Both the position numbers and the translations under genes were made by a program. 17,492 bases of DNA, taken from contig JALSUN010000264.1 of assembly GCA_027061425.1 (NCBI GenBank), forward strand, positions 1 to 17,492, read 5' to 3'. This DNA comes from Helicobacteraceae bacterium (GTDB lineage Bacteria; Campylobacterota; Campylobacteria; Campylobacterales; Sulfurimonadaceae). The notes beneath the pieces are model-generated. The model had not been told where the DNA came from and searched no databases. It was given only the letters and a program-made list of their open reading frames with translations. Positions within the stretch are counted from its first letter, which is position 1; the number at the start of each line of letters is the position of its first letter. Shown one piece after another: positions 1 through 8,201 of the stretch.

Positions 1-1078
1 ACGAACCCAGACAGGTGATCTCATCACCATGCTTTGTCATAATTTTTTGAACATTGTCATCTTCTATATGTCCATAAATATCCATAAAGAACCAGTAAGC
101 AAAACCACTTTCATCATGTGCTGGACGAGACTCGATCTTGCTCATGTTAATGCTTTCTGCTTCAAAATCACTCAAGAAGTTCACCAAAGCACCGGACTTG
201 TCAGCATCTTTAAGACGTACAAAAAGAGAGGTCTTGTCCTGACCACTCTGTCCATTTTTGAAGTCACTCAAGATAAAGAAGCGTGTTGTGTTGTCATGGA
301 CATCTTCGATGTTTTCAAACATCGTAGGCACACCATAAAGCTTTGCGGCAATATGACTACAGATGGCCGCAGACTCAGGGTCCTCAGAGGCGAGTATCGC
401 AGCCTTGGCCGTTGACTCCACAGGGATCTGCTCAATGTGAAGCAGCTCATGCAGTTGCAAAAACTCACGGCACTGACCAAAACCCTTGTCTTTAGAGTAG
501 ATACGTTTGATGTCTTTAAAGTGTTCTGCCTTGGTCGCAAAAGACATATGGATCGGCATATAAAGTTCAGCAACAATTTTAATAGAACTTTTGGCAAGAA
601 GGTCCAAGGTCTCACCTACGATACCATCACGTGAGTTCTCTATAGGTACTACACCAAACTTCGCACGACCCGACTCAACCGTCCTAAAAACAGAGTGAAT
701 CGAACCGACACTAAGATAATCACTCATCGCGCCAAAACGTGACTCTGCTGCCTGGTGCGTAAAGCTTCCTTCTGGTCCTAAGTAAGCGATGCGTTCTGGT
801 AACTCAAGATTACGAGAGACTGCAAAGATCTCCAAATAGAGTGCTTCGATCGCGGCTTCATTCAAGAGACCACCATCTGCTTTTGACTTGGAACTCAGTC
901 TCTCGATGATCGCTTTTTCACGTTCAGGACGGTAGATGGCCCCACCGGTGTCATGTTTGATCTCACCCACACGCTCAACCACACGCATACGCTCATTTAA
1001 AAGATCCAGTAAGGCTTCATCGAGTCTATCTATCTCTTTACGACAGTCATCTAAAGTTATCAGTTCGTCTCTTCTCAT
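1..1078 (-). CDS. pheA: Bifunctional chorismate mutase / prephenate dehydratase (P-protein), 3' end cut by window
   Basis: Converts chorismate to prephenate and then phenylpyruvate, the committed route to phenylalanine, in the cytoplasm. I translated 359 codons. Residues 1-90 are an AroQ-type chorismate mutase helix bundle (R13, R30 and K41 at expected places). The dehydratase domain starts at about 97 with YLGPEGSFTHQ, has PIENS at 145-149 and the catalytic TRF motif at 265-267. A C-terminal ACT domain from about 283 carries GAL (296-298) and ESRP (316-319), the Phe-binding motifs, so feedback inhibition by Phe is expected. The last visible residues, CLGS, match the usual LGSY(P) ending, so only a few codons are missing. 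The ATG at 1076-1078 is preceded by an AAGGATAAGG Shine-Dalgarno sequence. It lies 19 bases after the lysA stop, probably in one operon. In C. jejuni, as recalled, pheA also follows lysA (with one gene between) and precedes hisC. Confidence 0.95.
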   Translation of the reverse strand, partial: MRRDELITLDDCRKEIDRLDEALLDLLNERMRVVERVGEIKHDTGGAIYRPEREKAIIERLSSKSKADGGLLNEAAIEALYLEIFAVSRNLELPERIAYLGPEGSFTHQAAESRFGAMSDYLSVGSIHSVFRTVESGRAKFGVVPIENSRDGIVGETLDLLAKSSIKIVAELYMPIHMSFATKAEHFKDIKRIYSKDKGFGQCREFLQLHELLHIEQIPVESTAKAAILASEDPESAAICSHIAAKLYGVPTMFENIEDVHDNTTRFFILSDFKNGQSGQDKTSLFVRLKDADKSGALVNFLSDFEAESINMSKIESRPAHDESGFAYWFFMDIYGHIEDDNVQKIMTKHGDEITCLGS

Positions 1079-1097
1079 GCCTTATCCTTTTGCTCTT

Positions 1098-2300
1098 TTA
1101 GTCTAAATATTCTTTTTCAAGTGCGATCAGGTCTTCAAAAGTCTCACGTCTACGGATCAGACGGTCTTCACCACCTTCAACAGCCACTTCTGCAGAACGT
1201 CCACGGGTGTTGTAGTTGCTGCCCATACCAAAACCGTAAGCACCTGCACTGTGCACGACTATAAGATCGTCATGCTCTAAAGCCGGAAGTTCATAATCTT
1301 TTGCCAGGAAGTCTCCACTTTCACAGACAGGACCTACAATATCCGCCTTAGTCTTCTCACCTTCTTTATCAACCGCTTCTACAAAGTGGTACGCATCATA
1401 AAGACTTGGACGTAACAGATCATTCATAGCCCCATCCACAATGACAAAACGCTTATCATCATTACTCTTTTCGTACATTACTTTTGTTAAGAAGTAACCA
1501 GCGTTAGCCGTTAAGTAACGTCCAGGCTCACCAATCACCGTGATGTCAAGACCTGTTAATGTTCCTAGTACGGCTTGTCCATATTCGTAAGGATCTATCG
1601 TTACCTCGTTATTGTACTTTATGCCCAGACCGCCACCAATATCAAAAAACTTCAAGTTAATGTCTATCGCTTGAAGAGATCGCACTAAATCAGCAACAAT
1701 CTCTGAGGCTTCTCTAATCGGGTCAAGTTCGGTCAGTTGAGAACCGATATGAGAGTGTATACCGACAGGGTCTAAGTGCTCTGAGTTTTTAGCACGGATA
1801 TACATACGTTTTGCGGTGTTGATGTCAACACCAAACTTGTTAGCATGAAGCCCAGTAGAGATGTAAGGGTGTGTTTTAGGATCAATATTTGGGTTAACAC
1901 GGACACTAATACGTGCTGTCTTGTTGAGCTCTTTTGCTATCATCTCAACACGTTGCAGCTCACCATCACTCTCTACGTTAATATAAAGGATGTCAGACTC
2001 TAAGGCCTCACGGATCTCAGCATCTGCCTTACCCACACCAGAAAATATGATCTTGTATTTTGGGATACCCGCTAAAAAAGCACGGCGCACCTCTCCTATA
2101 GAGACACAGTCTGCACCTGCACCCAACTTTGCAAAGTGACGCACAACACTCAAGTTGGAATTTGCTTTGACCGCATATGCCAAGATCGCCTTACGGCCTT
2201 TAAAAGCACTTTTCAGTGATTCGTACTGCTTGCTCATCTCGTCAAGATTGTAAACGTAAAGTGGTGTGTTATATTTTTCTGCTAACGCTTTAAAGTTCAT
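1098..2300 (-). CDS. lysA: Diaminopimelate decarboxylase
   Basis: Pyridoxal-phosphate enzyme that decarboxylates meso-diaminopimelate to L-lysine, the last step of lysine synthesis. The 400-residue length is normal for the family. The PLP lysine is K45 in the motif AYAVKANSN. Other hallmarks are HSHIGSQ (182-188), the glycine-rich phosphate-binding loop DIGGGLG (220-226), EPGR (258-261), C326-E327 in GPVCESGD (supplied across the dimer) and Y355 in AGAYGFGMGSNYN. Fold type III alanine-racemase-like barrel at the N-terminus, beta domain at the C-terminus. The ATG is preceded by AAGGATAGGG. Upstream lies an 85-base gap with a probable promoter; downstream comes pheA after 19 bases. Ornithine/arginine decarboxylase paralogues are less likely because the DAP-specific CES motif is intact. 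Confidence 0.96.
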   Translation of the reverse strand: MNFKALAEKYNTPLYVYNLDEMSKQYESLKSAFKGRKAILAYAVKANSNLSVVRHFAKLGAGADCVSIGEVRRAFLAGIPKYKIIFSGVGKADAEIREALESDILYINVESDGELQRVEMIAKELNKTARISVRVNPNIDPKTHPYISTGLHANKFGVDINTAKRMYIRAKNSEHLDPVGIHSHIGSQLTELDPIREASEIVADLVRSLQAIDINLKFFDIGGGLGIKYNNEVTIDPYEYGQAVLGTLTGLDITVIGEPGRYLTANAGYFLTKVMYEKSNDDKRFVIVDGAMNDLLRPSLYDAYHFVEAVDKEGEKTKADIVGPVCESGDFLAKDYELPALEHDDLIVVHSAGAYGFGMGSNYNTRGRSAEVAVEGGEDRLIRRRETFEDLIALEKEYLD

Positions 2301-2331
2301 TAAGCCCTATCCTTCTGCTTTCTTGTGCGCG

Positions 2332-2337
2332 ATTTTA
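2332..2337 (-). promoter_or_regulatory. Candidate -10 element for lysA-pheA
   Basis: On the minus strand the gap upstream of lysA contains GTTAAAATC, whose TAAAAT fits a sigma70 -10 hexamer and would give a leader of about 25 bases. No convincing -35 hexamer is present, which is usual for Campylobacterota promoters. Inferred from sequence only. Confidence 0.4.
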
Positions 2338-2339
2338 AC

Positions 2340-2374
2340 AAAAAAGCGCTTATAAAGAACTCTATAATTTAAGC
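2340..2374 (-). terminator. Weak hairpin plus T-run after the permease gene
   Basis: On the minus strand, 11 bases past the permease stop, GCTTA (2374-2370) can pair with TAAGC (2352-2348), followed by GC and six T. The stem is only 5 bp with a long loop, so it may be a poor terminator or chance. It lies immediately before the proposed lysA promoter. Confidence 0.25.
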
Positions 2375-2385
2375 AAAAAAGAGTC

Positions 2386-3468
2386 TTAAGTCTTAGGTTT
2401 TGCAGTTGTTGAGTTGCGTACCCACTGCCAAATAGCAACCATAAAAAGAATTAAGATAGGTAAGACGATCCCAAGTTCAGGTCCGATGACCTTGTTGAAA
2501 GAGAGTTCACTCATAATAAAGAGCACAGACCAGACGATAAGCGTCGCTAAAATGGCTCCAAAGCTAAAGAGTGTAATGTTCAAAAATCGCTGTGACAAAG
2601 GAACAAAAAAGAAGATAATCACAATTAGACAAGGTACAAAAAATGGATTTAAAAATGTTTTATAAAGGGCACTTTTAATACGATCGACATTGATATTTTG
2701 GCTGTTAAGTAAGAAAAGTGCGTCTATGGCATCAATAATGGTGTAGTTCACTTTACCTTCATAAACTTGGTCCAAGATTTTGGGCTTAAAGCCTTCCAAA
2801 ATAGAGAGGTTATCCTTCTCTTGTATTGTAATACCCTCTGTGCTGAAATCAACTTCATTAGGTTTTGTCAGAAGTTTTCCATGAGGAACATGCCAACTGT
2901 GCCCCTCATAATAAGCAGTTTGTGCAACAACGACCTCTTTTAAGTTGCTCTTTTCTATCTTAAAAATTCGTATATCTGTTGCCCGCTGTTGCAGAGGGTA
3001 AAGCTTTCCAAAATAGACATATTTATCTTCGTAAGTAAAAAAGAGGTCTGATGTCGGTTTCATATAACTCGCATTTTTCTGAATACCAGAAGCGAACTCA
3101 TTAGCACGCGCAAAGGTAGGGGTCGCATGCATCGCGATGTAAAGTGTAATAATAGCCATAGAAACAACGACAAATGGCTTAAGTATGTCGTTTTTAGAGT
3201 ACCCTAGAGAGTAAAAAGCAACCAGTGCATTGGAACGTATGAGTAAGATTTTTGTAGATATCATCCCAAAAACAAGTGCGAGAGGGAGTAACATATCAAT
3301 AGAATAAAAGATTTTATAAACGATGTAAACAATGACCAAGTTGGCAGAGTCAGGAAGTTTTGATGAGACCTGCATATAATCAAGACCCACCATAAAAAGA
3401 CTAAGTCCGGCTAAAATGATAATAAAATATTTAAGATAATGAAAAGCGATATAACGAAAGGCTAACAA
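2386..3468 (-). CDS. LptF/LptG family (YjgP/YjgQ) permease
   Basis: Inner-membrane subunit of the Lpt ABC machinery that extracts lipopolysaccharide and moves it to the outer membrane. The 360-residue protein has the family layout. An N-terminal hydrophobic helix (about 13-33) and two more segments (about 45-75 and 98-116) come first. A soluble periplasmic beta-jellyroll-like region follows (about 125-255), then three C-terminal hydrophobic segments (about 272-290, 295-317, 328-350). LptF and LptG are hard to separate by eye; LptG is my preference from topology and size, so no symbol is given. The start is a TTG with AGGAAG six bases upstream; no ATG is available before the first membrane segment. 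The gene sits 50 bases after pth, the place held by an integral membrane protein gene (Cj0313) in C. jejuni. Confidence 0.85.
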   Translation of the reverse strand: MLAFRYIAFHYLKYFIIILAGLSLFMVGLDYMQVSSKLPDSANLVIVYIVYKIFYSIDMLLPLALVFGMISTKILLIRSNALVAFYSLGYSKNDILKPFVVVSMAIITLYIAMHATPTFARANEFASGIQKNASYMKPTSDLFFTYEDKYVYFGKLYPLQQRATDIRIFKIEKSNLKEVVVAQTAYYEGHSWHVPHGKLLTKPNEVDFSTEGITIQEKDNLSILEGFKPKILDQVYEGKVNYTIIDAIDALFLLNSQNINVDRIKSALYKTFLNPFFVPCLIVIIFFFVPLSQRFLNITLFSFGAILATLIVWSVLFIMSELSFNKVIGPELGIVLPILILFMVAIWQWVRNSTTAKPKT

Positions 3469-3518
3469 AAAGAACTTCCTTTACAAGTAGTCATAGAGTG
3501 TACCCTATCTTAGTAAAT

Positions 3519-4097
3519 CTATGATATAGGTGCGTTGGCTTTGTTTGCGACTTTTTTGACTGAGTATTTTGATGCCACATCTTCCCAACTCTCACCTGCC
3601 ATTAAATGTTCAAGTGCTACTACAGCTTGTGTTATCTGTGCTTGTAAAGGCGTAGATTGGTCTGTGTTGTAAGCACCTAAGACAAAGCTGCTCACTTCAC
3701 CTTTATGCTCAGGACGCCCTATCCCCATACGAACACGTAAATATTCTTTACCGATGAGACTGTCTGTAGACTTAAGACCATTGTGTCCCCCATGTCCTCC
3801 GCCCATCTTAAAACGCACTGCCCCAAAAGGAAGGTCAAGGTCATCATGGATCACTACAACATCATCAATTTTATAAAACTTTTTAACGGCCGTAACTGAC
3901 TGTCCCGAAAGGTTCATAAAAGTGGTGGGTTTTAAAAAAAAGTGGTCTTTGATCTTGAAGAGTTCACCCTGAAAGGCTGTTTTTTTAATGGTGTCGTGTG
4001 AATAACGACGAAGAAGTTCATCTATAACCATAAACCCGACATTATGTCGTGTTTGGGCATAGGCCGAACCGGGGTTACCAAGTCCGACAAAAAGCAA
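3519..4097 (-). CDS. pth: Peptidyl-tRNA hydrolase
   Basis: Cytoplasmic enzyme that cleaves peptidyl-tRNA released from stalled ribosomes, recycling tRNA. 192 residues, normal length. The active-site set is intact: N8 in VGLGNPG, catalytic H18 in RHNVG, N62 in FMNLSG, D85 in HDDLDLP, and H105-N106 in GGHGGHNG. The start is TTG at 4097, one base after the rplY stop. Starting there gives MLFVGLGNPG, exactly the family N-terminus, and the next in-frame Met (residue 23) would remove the active site. The tight spacing to rplY suggests translational coupling. The rplY-pth pair is widely conserved in bacteria. Confidence 0.96.
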   Translation of the reverse strand: MLFVGLGNPGSAYAQTRHNVGFMVIDELLRRYSHDTIKKTAFQGELFKIKDHFFLKPTTFMNLSGQSVTAVKKFYKIDDVVVIHDDLDLPFGAVRFKMGGGHGGHNGLKSTDSLIGKEYLRVRMGIGRPEHKGEVSSFVLGAYNTDQSTPLQAQITQAVVALEHLMAGESWEDVASKYSVKKVANKANAPIS

Positions 4098-4098
4098 A

Positions 4099-4635
4099 TT
4101 ACTTCGCTTTAATGATACTTAGAACACCAACACGGTCAGTATCAACAAACTTTACGTTTTCGATAGCTGCAAGGTCGCGAATAAGTACTGAATCACCAAC
4201 ATCAAGATCGTCAACAGTGATAACGATTGAAGCTGGAAGAGCTTCTGGAGCTGCTTTAACTGCAAGACGCTTCTTAGCAAGATACAACATACCTTTGTTT
4301 TTAAGACCAATTGGTGAACCAACAGTCTCAACAGGTACTAGAAACTTAGTAACAACACCTGGTTGTGCTACCATAAGATCAACGTGTAGAAGGTTTCCTG
4401 TTACTGCATGAGACTCATAGCTCTGTACAACAACATTCATCTCTTTGCCATCCAATTTGATTGGGAATGCCAAAGTCTCTTTATTACGAACTGTACGGAT
4501 GTATTCATTCATTTTGAATGCAGCATTGATGTTCTCAAGACCTTTTCCGTAAATATTCGCAATTAGATAACCATCGCGGCGTAGTGCTTTTGTACCCACT
4601 TTACCGATACTCTCTCTAATAATTCCTTCTAACAT
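4099..4635 (-). CDS. rplY: 50S ribosomal protein bL25 (Ctc form)
   Basis: Binds 5S rRNA in the large ribosomal subunit. The 178-residue length marks the long Ctc/TL5 type. An N-terminal L25 domain (about 1-92) contains RRDGYLIANIYGKG and ends near HVDLM. A C-terminal beta domain (about 95-178) contains VPVETVGSPIG and the valine-rich strands IVITVDDLDVGDSV. The ATG has AAGGA upstream, in a short leader behind a clear -10 element at 4665-4670. It is the first gene of the rplY-pth-permease group. The two-domain form is linked in Bacillus to general stress; no such role is shown here. Confidence 0.95.
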   Translation of the reverse strand: MLEGIIRESIGKVGTKALRRDGYLIANIYGKGLENINAAFKMNEYIRTVRNKETLAFPIKLDGKEMNVVVQSYESHAVTGNLLHVDLMVAQPGVVTKFLVPVETVGSPIGLKNKGMLYLAKKRLAVKAAPEALPASIVITVDDLDVGDSVLIRDLAAIENVKFVDTDRVGVLSIIKAK

Positions 4636-4664
4636 AGTTAGTTCCTTGTAATAAAATAAGCCGG

Positions 4665-4670
4665 ATTATA
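4665..4670 (-). promoter_or_regulatory. Candidate -10 element (TATAAT) for rplY operon
   Basis: Minus-strand GAGTATAATCC contains a perfect TATAAT about 30 bases upstream of the rplY ATG, giving a leader of roughly 22 bases. At 16-18 bases further up there is no match to TTGACA, which is common for this phylum. Confidence 0.55.
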
Positions 4671-4687
4671 CTCAAGCGCATCTAATA

Positions 4688-4704
4688 AGCAGATTAAAAC
4701 TGCT
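4688..4704 (-). terminator. Short hairpin just after the yfaZ-like stop
   Basis: Minus-strand AGCAG, a 7-base loop, then CTGCT form a 5-bp stem that begins 1 base past the stop codon at 4706. No T-run follows, so it is at best a weak terminator separating the hldD-hldE-yfaZ group from the rplY promoter. Confidence 0.25.
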
Positions 4705-4705
4705 G

Positions 4706-5311
4706 TTAAAACTTAAACTTCAATCCAAAAAAGTAACTTCTGTTGTAATAGGCGCTGTTGTTAGTCAGCAGTGGGGTCTCAATCCAGCGATACCCCATGG
4801 TAATAAGACCTCTGTCCATCACTTCTATGTCGAAGTTTGTTTGAAATTCCATATAGTTTTTAGAAGCCTCAAATGAGAGTACCTCAGGCGCATAGTAACC
4901 TTGTCCTGCAATATGAAGTGGGATGGGAATGTCAAAAGGAAGTGTATAGTCGATGGTAATACCTAAAGGCATGGCCAAGACCGACTTCTCTTTAAGATCC
5001 GTATAGGCCATTTTAACACCCATGCCCATAACCAAACCTGGTGCCATAGCTGACGAAGACTGAGCCACAAAACCAAATTCACCCAAGAGGTTAGTCTCTT
5101 GTTTATTAGGAAGATTTGAATGGAGCGTATCACCCTTCATCACCCGTGCTTTGATGATAAAGCTGTCAGGTTCGACATTGTCATTAAATTGCCCCATGTC
5201 CAAACCAAAATGAAGGTCTAAATCTTTTTGATTGAGGTTGATTTCAAACTCATGCATGGCACTCAAAGAGGCAGTCAGTAATAATAGAACGAGCAGTTGT
5301 TTTTTTAACAT
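4706..5311 (-). CDS. YfaZ-like outer-membrane beta-barrel protein
   Basis: 201 residues. A signal peptide is visible (positive MLKK, hydrophobic core LLVLLLLTASL, likely cleavage after residue 18). Beyond it the chain alternates polar and hydrophobic residues in short strands and ends in FGLKFKF. The terminal Phe and alternating pattern are typical of proteins inserted by the Bam machinery. The overall look (start HEFEINL, GEFGFVAQSS, GMGVKMAY, YRWIETPLL) resembles the YfaZ family as I remember it; that family's molecular role is unknown. The ATG overlaps the end of hldE by 7 bases, so it is probably translationally coupled to heptose synthesis. A generic small porin-like barrel is the alternative. 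No enzymatic motif is seen. Confidence 0.7.
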   Translation of the reverse strand: MLKKQLLVLLLLTASLSAMHEFEINLNQKDLDLHFGLDMGQFNDNVEPDSFIIKARVMKGDTLHSNLPNKQETNLLGEFGFVAQSSSAMAPGLVMGMGVKMAYTDLKEKSVLAMPLGITIDYTLPFDIPIPLHIAGQGYYAPEVLSFEASKNYMEFQTNFDIEVMDRGLITMGYRWIETPLLTNNSAYYNRSYFFGLKFKF

Positions 5312-6735
5312 GTGGACCCTTGTATTTTTGCTATTGTTTTTGTAGTACTTTTACCATCTACGAAGTCAACGAGTTTAAGCACTTTTGAAAATTCTGTACC
5401 CACCACACGCTTACCTTCATAGTCTCCGCCTTTGACCAAGACATCAGGAGCGATCATCTTGATCAGTTCATGTGGGGTCTCTTCACCAAATTTTACCACA
5501 TAATCTACTGCATCAAGAGCAGCCAATATATAAGCACGATCATCTTCAACATTTACAGGTCTTGTTGGACCTTTGAGCTCTCGTACTGATGCATCAGAAT
5601 TTAAGCCGACGATGAGGACATCACCAAAACTTTTAGCCTCTTGAAGATACTTCACATGACCCACGTGCAAGATATCAAAACAGCCATTGGTAAAGACAAC
5701 ACGTTGCCCATGATCCTTGGCACGTTTTACGATCTTTTCTATCTCCTCTTTTGTCTTTATATGCGCATCAGAGTTACTTTGGTGTAATTTTGACTCATAG
5801 ATCTCTATCTCATCAAGTGTGACGGTCGCTGAACCGACCTTACCCACAACAACACCTGCCGCAAGGTTAGAAAAACGTGCCGTCTCTTCTATACTCAGAC
5901 CTGCACTCAGAGCAAAAGCGATAGAGGCAATCACGGTATCACCCGCACCCGTCACGTCAAAGACCTCTTGTGCTACAGTAGCAAAACGTTTGACTTCACC
6001 ATCATAAATAGCAATTCCATCTTCTGAAAGGGTGATCATAGAACGAGAAAGGTCACACTGCGTTTTTAGTGAAAGCAGTGCTGCTTCTAGAGAGATATCA
6101 TCTTTTATCTCTATCCCTGTTGCTTCAGAAGCCTCTTTTTTGTTAGGTGTCAACATGTGTGCACCCTTATATTTACTGTAGTCCGTACCCTTAGGATCTA
6201 CCAACACCTTAATGTCATGCTTATTAGCCAAAGTGATCACTTCTTGGGCTAAGGTCTCTGAGATAACACCCTTTCCATAATCTGACAAGATGATCATATC
6301 TGTGACAAAAAGATCTTTCTCTATTGCTGTTAATATTTTTGCTACGGAGCCTTCACTAATGGTCTCTTTAGACTCTTTGTCATAACGAAGTATCTGCTGG
6401 TTGGCAGCAATAACACGAGATTTTTTACTGGTCTTGCGCCCGCTTTGAGTTATGAGTCCTTCTGTTTTCACACCGATGGACTTGAGCATGATGCTTAACT
6501 CTTTAGCAATCTCATCATCACCTACAACACTCGCCACATTAACAGTAGCACCCAAAGAGATCAGGTTGTTGATGACATTACCTGCCCCACCAAGAACAGA
6601 GCTCTCTTTAGAGATGTCTACCACCTGAACCGGCGCTTCAGGAGAGATACGTTCTGCACTTCCCCAAAGATAGTGATCTATCATCAAATCACCAATGACA
6701 AGAATATTAGGTGTCGCATTTTTCAATGCTTGCAT
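5305..6735 (-). CDS. hldE: Bifunctional heptose-7-phosphate kinase / heptose-1-phosphate adenylyltransferase
   Basis: Carries out two steps of ADP-heptose synthesis in the cytoplasm: phosphorylation of D-glycero-D-manno-heptose 7-phosphate at C1 and, after GmhB, transfer of AMP from ATP. 476 residues match full-length HldE (RfaE). The N-terminal PfkB/ribokinase-type kinase domain (about 8-315) contains GGAGNVINNL (49-58) and the anion-hole/base motif VTGAGDTV, with D266 as expected base. The C-terminal cytidylyltransferase-like domain (about 345-476) has FTNGCFDILHVGH with HxGH at 357-360, VKGGDY (434-439) and STTK (463-466). The ATG overlaps the hldD stop by one base (TAATG). Both domains look intact, unlike genomes where HldA and HldC are separate. 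Confidence 0.97.
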   Translation of the reverse strand: MQALKNATPNILVIGDLMIDHYLWGSAERISPEAPVQVVDISKESSVLGGAGNVINNLISLGATVNVASVVGDDEIAKELSIMLKSIGVKTEGLITQSGRKTSKKSRVIAANQQILRYDKESKETISEGSVAKILTAIEKDLFVTDMIILSDYGKGVISETLAQEVITLANKHDIKVLVDPKGTDYSKYKGAHMLTPNKKEASEATGIEIKDDISLEAALLSLKTQCDLSRSMITLSEDGIAIYDGEVKRFATVAQEVFDVTGAGDTVIASIAFALSAGLSIEETARFSNLAAGVVVGKVGSATVTLDEIEIYESKLHQSNSDAHIKTKEEIEKIVKRAKDHGQRVVFTNGCFDILHVGHVKYLQEAKSFGDVLIVGLNSDASVRELKGPTRPVNVEDDRAYILAALDAVDYVVKFGEETPHELIKMIAPDVLVKGGDYEGKRVVGTEFSKVLKLVDFVDGKSTTKTIAKIQGSTC

Positions 6736-7766
6736 TATTTAACTTCCTCTTCAAACATACGTCTGATTTCAGAGATATACGCTTTTATACCCTCTTCAAA
6801 AGAGAATCGAGGTGCGTAACCAAGTCCCTCTTGAGTACTTAACGAACCATCTTTACCTGCACCGGTAATGTTTGCTTCTGTATAAAACTGATAACGCCCG
6901 ATAAAAGGATTACGAATGTACTCACAAGTATAAGATGTTCCCAACTCTTTTTGTAAGATATCTACCATGTCTTGAAATGAACGTGCATTACCTGTACCCA
7001 CATTATAGATACCACTTTTTTGAGGGTGCATCGCCAAGACATTTGCTTGTATGATGTCTTCTATATAGATGAAGTCACGTAAAATTTTGTCAGAACCTTC
7101 AAATAACTTTGGATTTTTACCTTGAAGCAGTTGATGCCCAAACTGAATGACCATTGAAGAGGTTTTGTCTTTAAAATACTCTCTTGGTCCATAAACATTA
7201 AAGTAACGCAGACCTACTATAGAGATGTCAGCTGTTTTCATCACATCACGAGAGAGGTGGTCCATCATCAGTTTTGAAAAGCCATAAACATTTTGAGGGG
7301 CTTCCACACCTACCGTCTGCGGAGATGGTGCGTCACCATATGTGGCTCCGGAAGAGGCATAGATCATGTTGGCACCATGACGTTGGGCCAAGTCTAAAAG
7401 ATCTTTATAAGCATTGAGGTTTGTTTTGACCATAAGATCTTGTTCTAAGGCAGTGGTATCAGAGATCGCTGCTTCATGAAAGATATAGTCAAAATTATAA
7501 TCTTCTTCAAGTTTGGCTAAAAGCAGTTTGTCATTGATATCACCACTGATCACCTCACCACTAAAGCCTATAAGGTTTTTAAAGTGACCAAAACTTTTGA
7601 GGTTTCCATTGGAGAGTGTCTCACCTGAACGAAAACTGTCGAGAACAACAACTTTAGCATCTTTATGATGCTCTTGGAAGTAAAACGCGAGGTTAGAGCC
7701 TATAAACCCTGCACCTCCCGTTATTAAAATAGTTTTATTTTTTAAATCATCATCTAAATAGCGCAT
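6735..7766 (-). CDS. hldD: ADP-L-glycero-D-manno-heptose 6-epimerase
   Basis: Last step of the pathway: epimerises ADP-D-glycero-D-manno-heptose to the L,D form used for LPS inner core. Extended short-chain dehydrogenase fold. NADP-binding GGAGFIGSN lies at 17-25. SSGATYGD (138-145) and Y161-x3-K165 (YGFSK) carry the catalytic residues, and RDFIYIEDI lies in the C-terminal half. 343 residues, somewhat longer than the about 310 of the E. coli enzyme, with an N-terminal extension of about 10 residues. First gene of the hldD-hldE-yfaZ group, transcribed away from the cytochrome c gene. UDP-glucose 4-epimerase is the generic alternative, but coupling to hldE strongly favours HldD. Confidence 0.93.
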   Translation of the reverse strand: MRYLDDDLKNKTILITGGAGFIGSNLAFYFQEHHKDAKVVVLDSFRSGETLSNGNLKSFGHFKNLIGFSGEVISGDINDKLLLAKLEEDYNFDYIFHEAAISDTTALEQDLMVKTNLNAYKDLLDLAQRHGANMIYASSGATYGDAPSPQTVGVEAPQNVYGFSKLMMDHLSRDVMKTADISIVGLRYFNVYGPREYFKDKTSSMVIQFGHQLLQGKNPKLFEGSDKILRDFIYIEDIIQANVLAMHPQKSGIYNVGTGNARSFQDMVDILQKELGTSYTCEYIRNPFIGRYQFYTEANITGAGKDGSLSTQEGLGYAPRFSFEEGIKAYISEIRRMFEEEVK

Positions 7767-7804
7767 CTGTCTCTCTTATGTGTAAATATGGAAAAAGTAA
7801 GCAG

Positions 7805-7810
7805 ATTATA
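7805..7810 (-). promoter_or_regulatory. Candidate -10 element (TATAAT) for hldD operon
   Basis: Minus-strand TTTGCTATAATCTGC has a perfect TATAAT about 38 bases upstream of the hldD ATG. No good -35 match. It lies in the 126-base divergent gap shared with the cytochrome c gene. Confidence 0.5.
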
Positions 7811-7856
7811 GCAAACACCGGGTTAACGATTTATAACTCTTTAAGATTATAGTGCA

Positions 7857-7862
7857 TATAAT
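7857..7862 (+). promoter_or_regulatory. Candidate -10 element (TATAAT) for the cytochrome c gene
   Basis: GTGCATATAATGC contains a perfect TATAAT with a TG four bases before it, about 30 bases upstream of the ATG. No TTGACA-like -35 is seen. A GGAG Shine-Dalgarno follows at 7881-7884. The two TATAAT elements of this gap face outward. Confidence 0.55.
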
Positions 7863-7892
7863 GCTTGTAAATTTTAACACGGAGAATTACCA

Positions 7893-8189
7893 ATGAAAAA
7901 AATCGCATTAGCACTACTAGTAGCAGGTGTATCACTTATGGCAGCAGACGGAGCAGCAGCATACAAGAAATGTGTATCTTGTCACGGAGCAAAAGCTGAG
8001 AAAAAAGCACTTAACAAATCTGAAGTTATCAATACTTGGGATGCAGCTAAGATCGAAACAGCACTTCATGAGTACAAAGCAGGTTCACGTAACGTTCATG
8101 GTATGGGTGCACTTATGAAAGGTCAAGTGGCATCTTACGATGATGCTACTATCAAGGCTGTTGCAGAGTACATTACTACACTTAAGTAA
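7893..8189 (+). CDS. Periplasmic monohaem cytochrome c (c553-like)
   Basis: 98 residues, class I small cytochrome c. A signal peptide (MKKIALALLVAGVSLMA) is followed by the single haem-attachment motif CVSCH at 27-31. The sixth ligand is probably Met71 or Met75 in the HGMGALMKGQ segment. Sec export and haem attachment in the periplasm are expected. It closely resembles what I recall of H. pylori cytochrome c553 (HP1227) and C. jejuni Cj1153, thought to carry electrons from the bc1 complex to the cbb3 oxidase. The neighbours ccoI and ccoS support this. It has its own promoter and a good GGAG ribosome site, and stands alone on the plus strand between two minus-strand operons. The electron partner is inferred. 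Confidence 0.93.
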   Translation: MKKIALALLVAGVSLMAADGAAAYKKCVSCHGAKAEKKALNKSEVINTWDAAKIETALHEYKAGSRNVHGMGALMKGQVASYDDATIKAVAEYITTLK

Positions 8190-8201
8190 TCTCTACTATT
8201 T

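Noticed and set aside
29..634. Open frames on both strands (29-415 plus, 437-634 plus, 268-615 minus) at the left edge
   Set aside because: They lie over the minus-strand pheA frame, whose translation shows clear chorismate mutase, prephenate dehydratase and ACT motifs throughout; the others have no ribosome site or family resemblance.
3462..3494. Ten-codon frame (ATG at 3494, minus strand) ending across the TTG start of the permease gene, as a possible leader peptide
   Set aside because: No Shine-Dalgarno before its ATG, no run of regulatory codons and no alternative stems; most likely chance.
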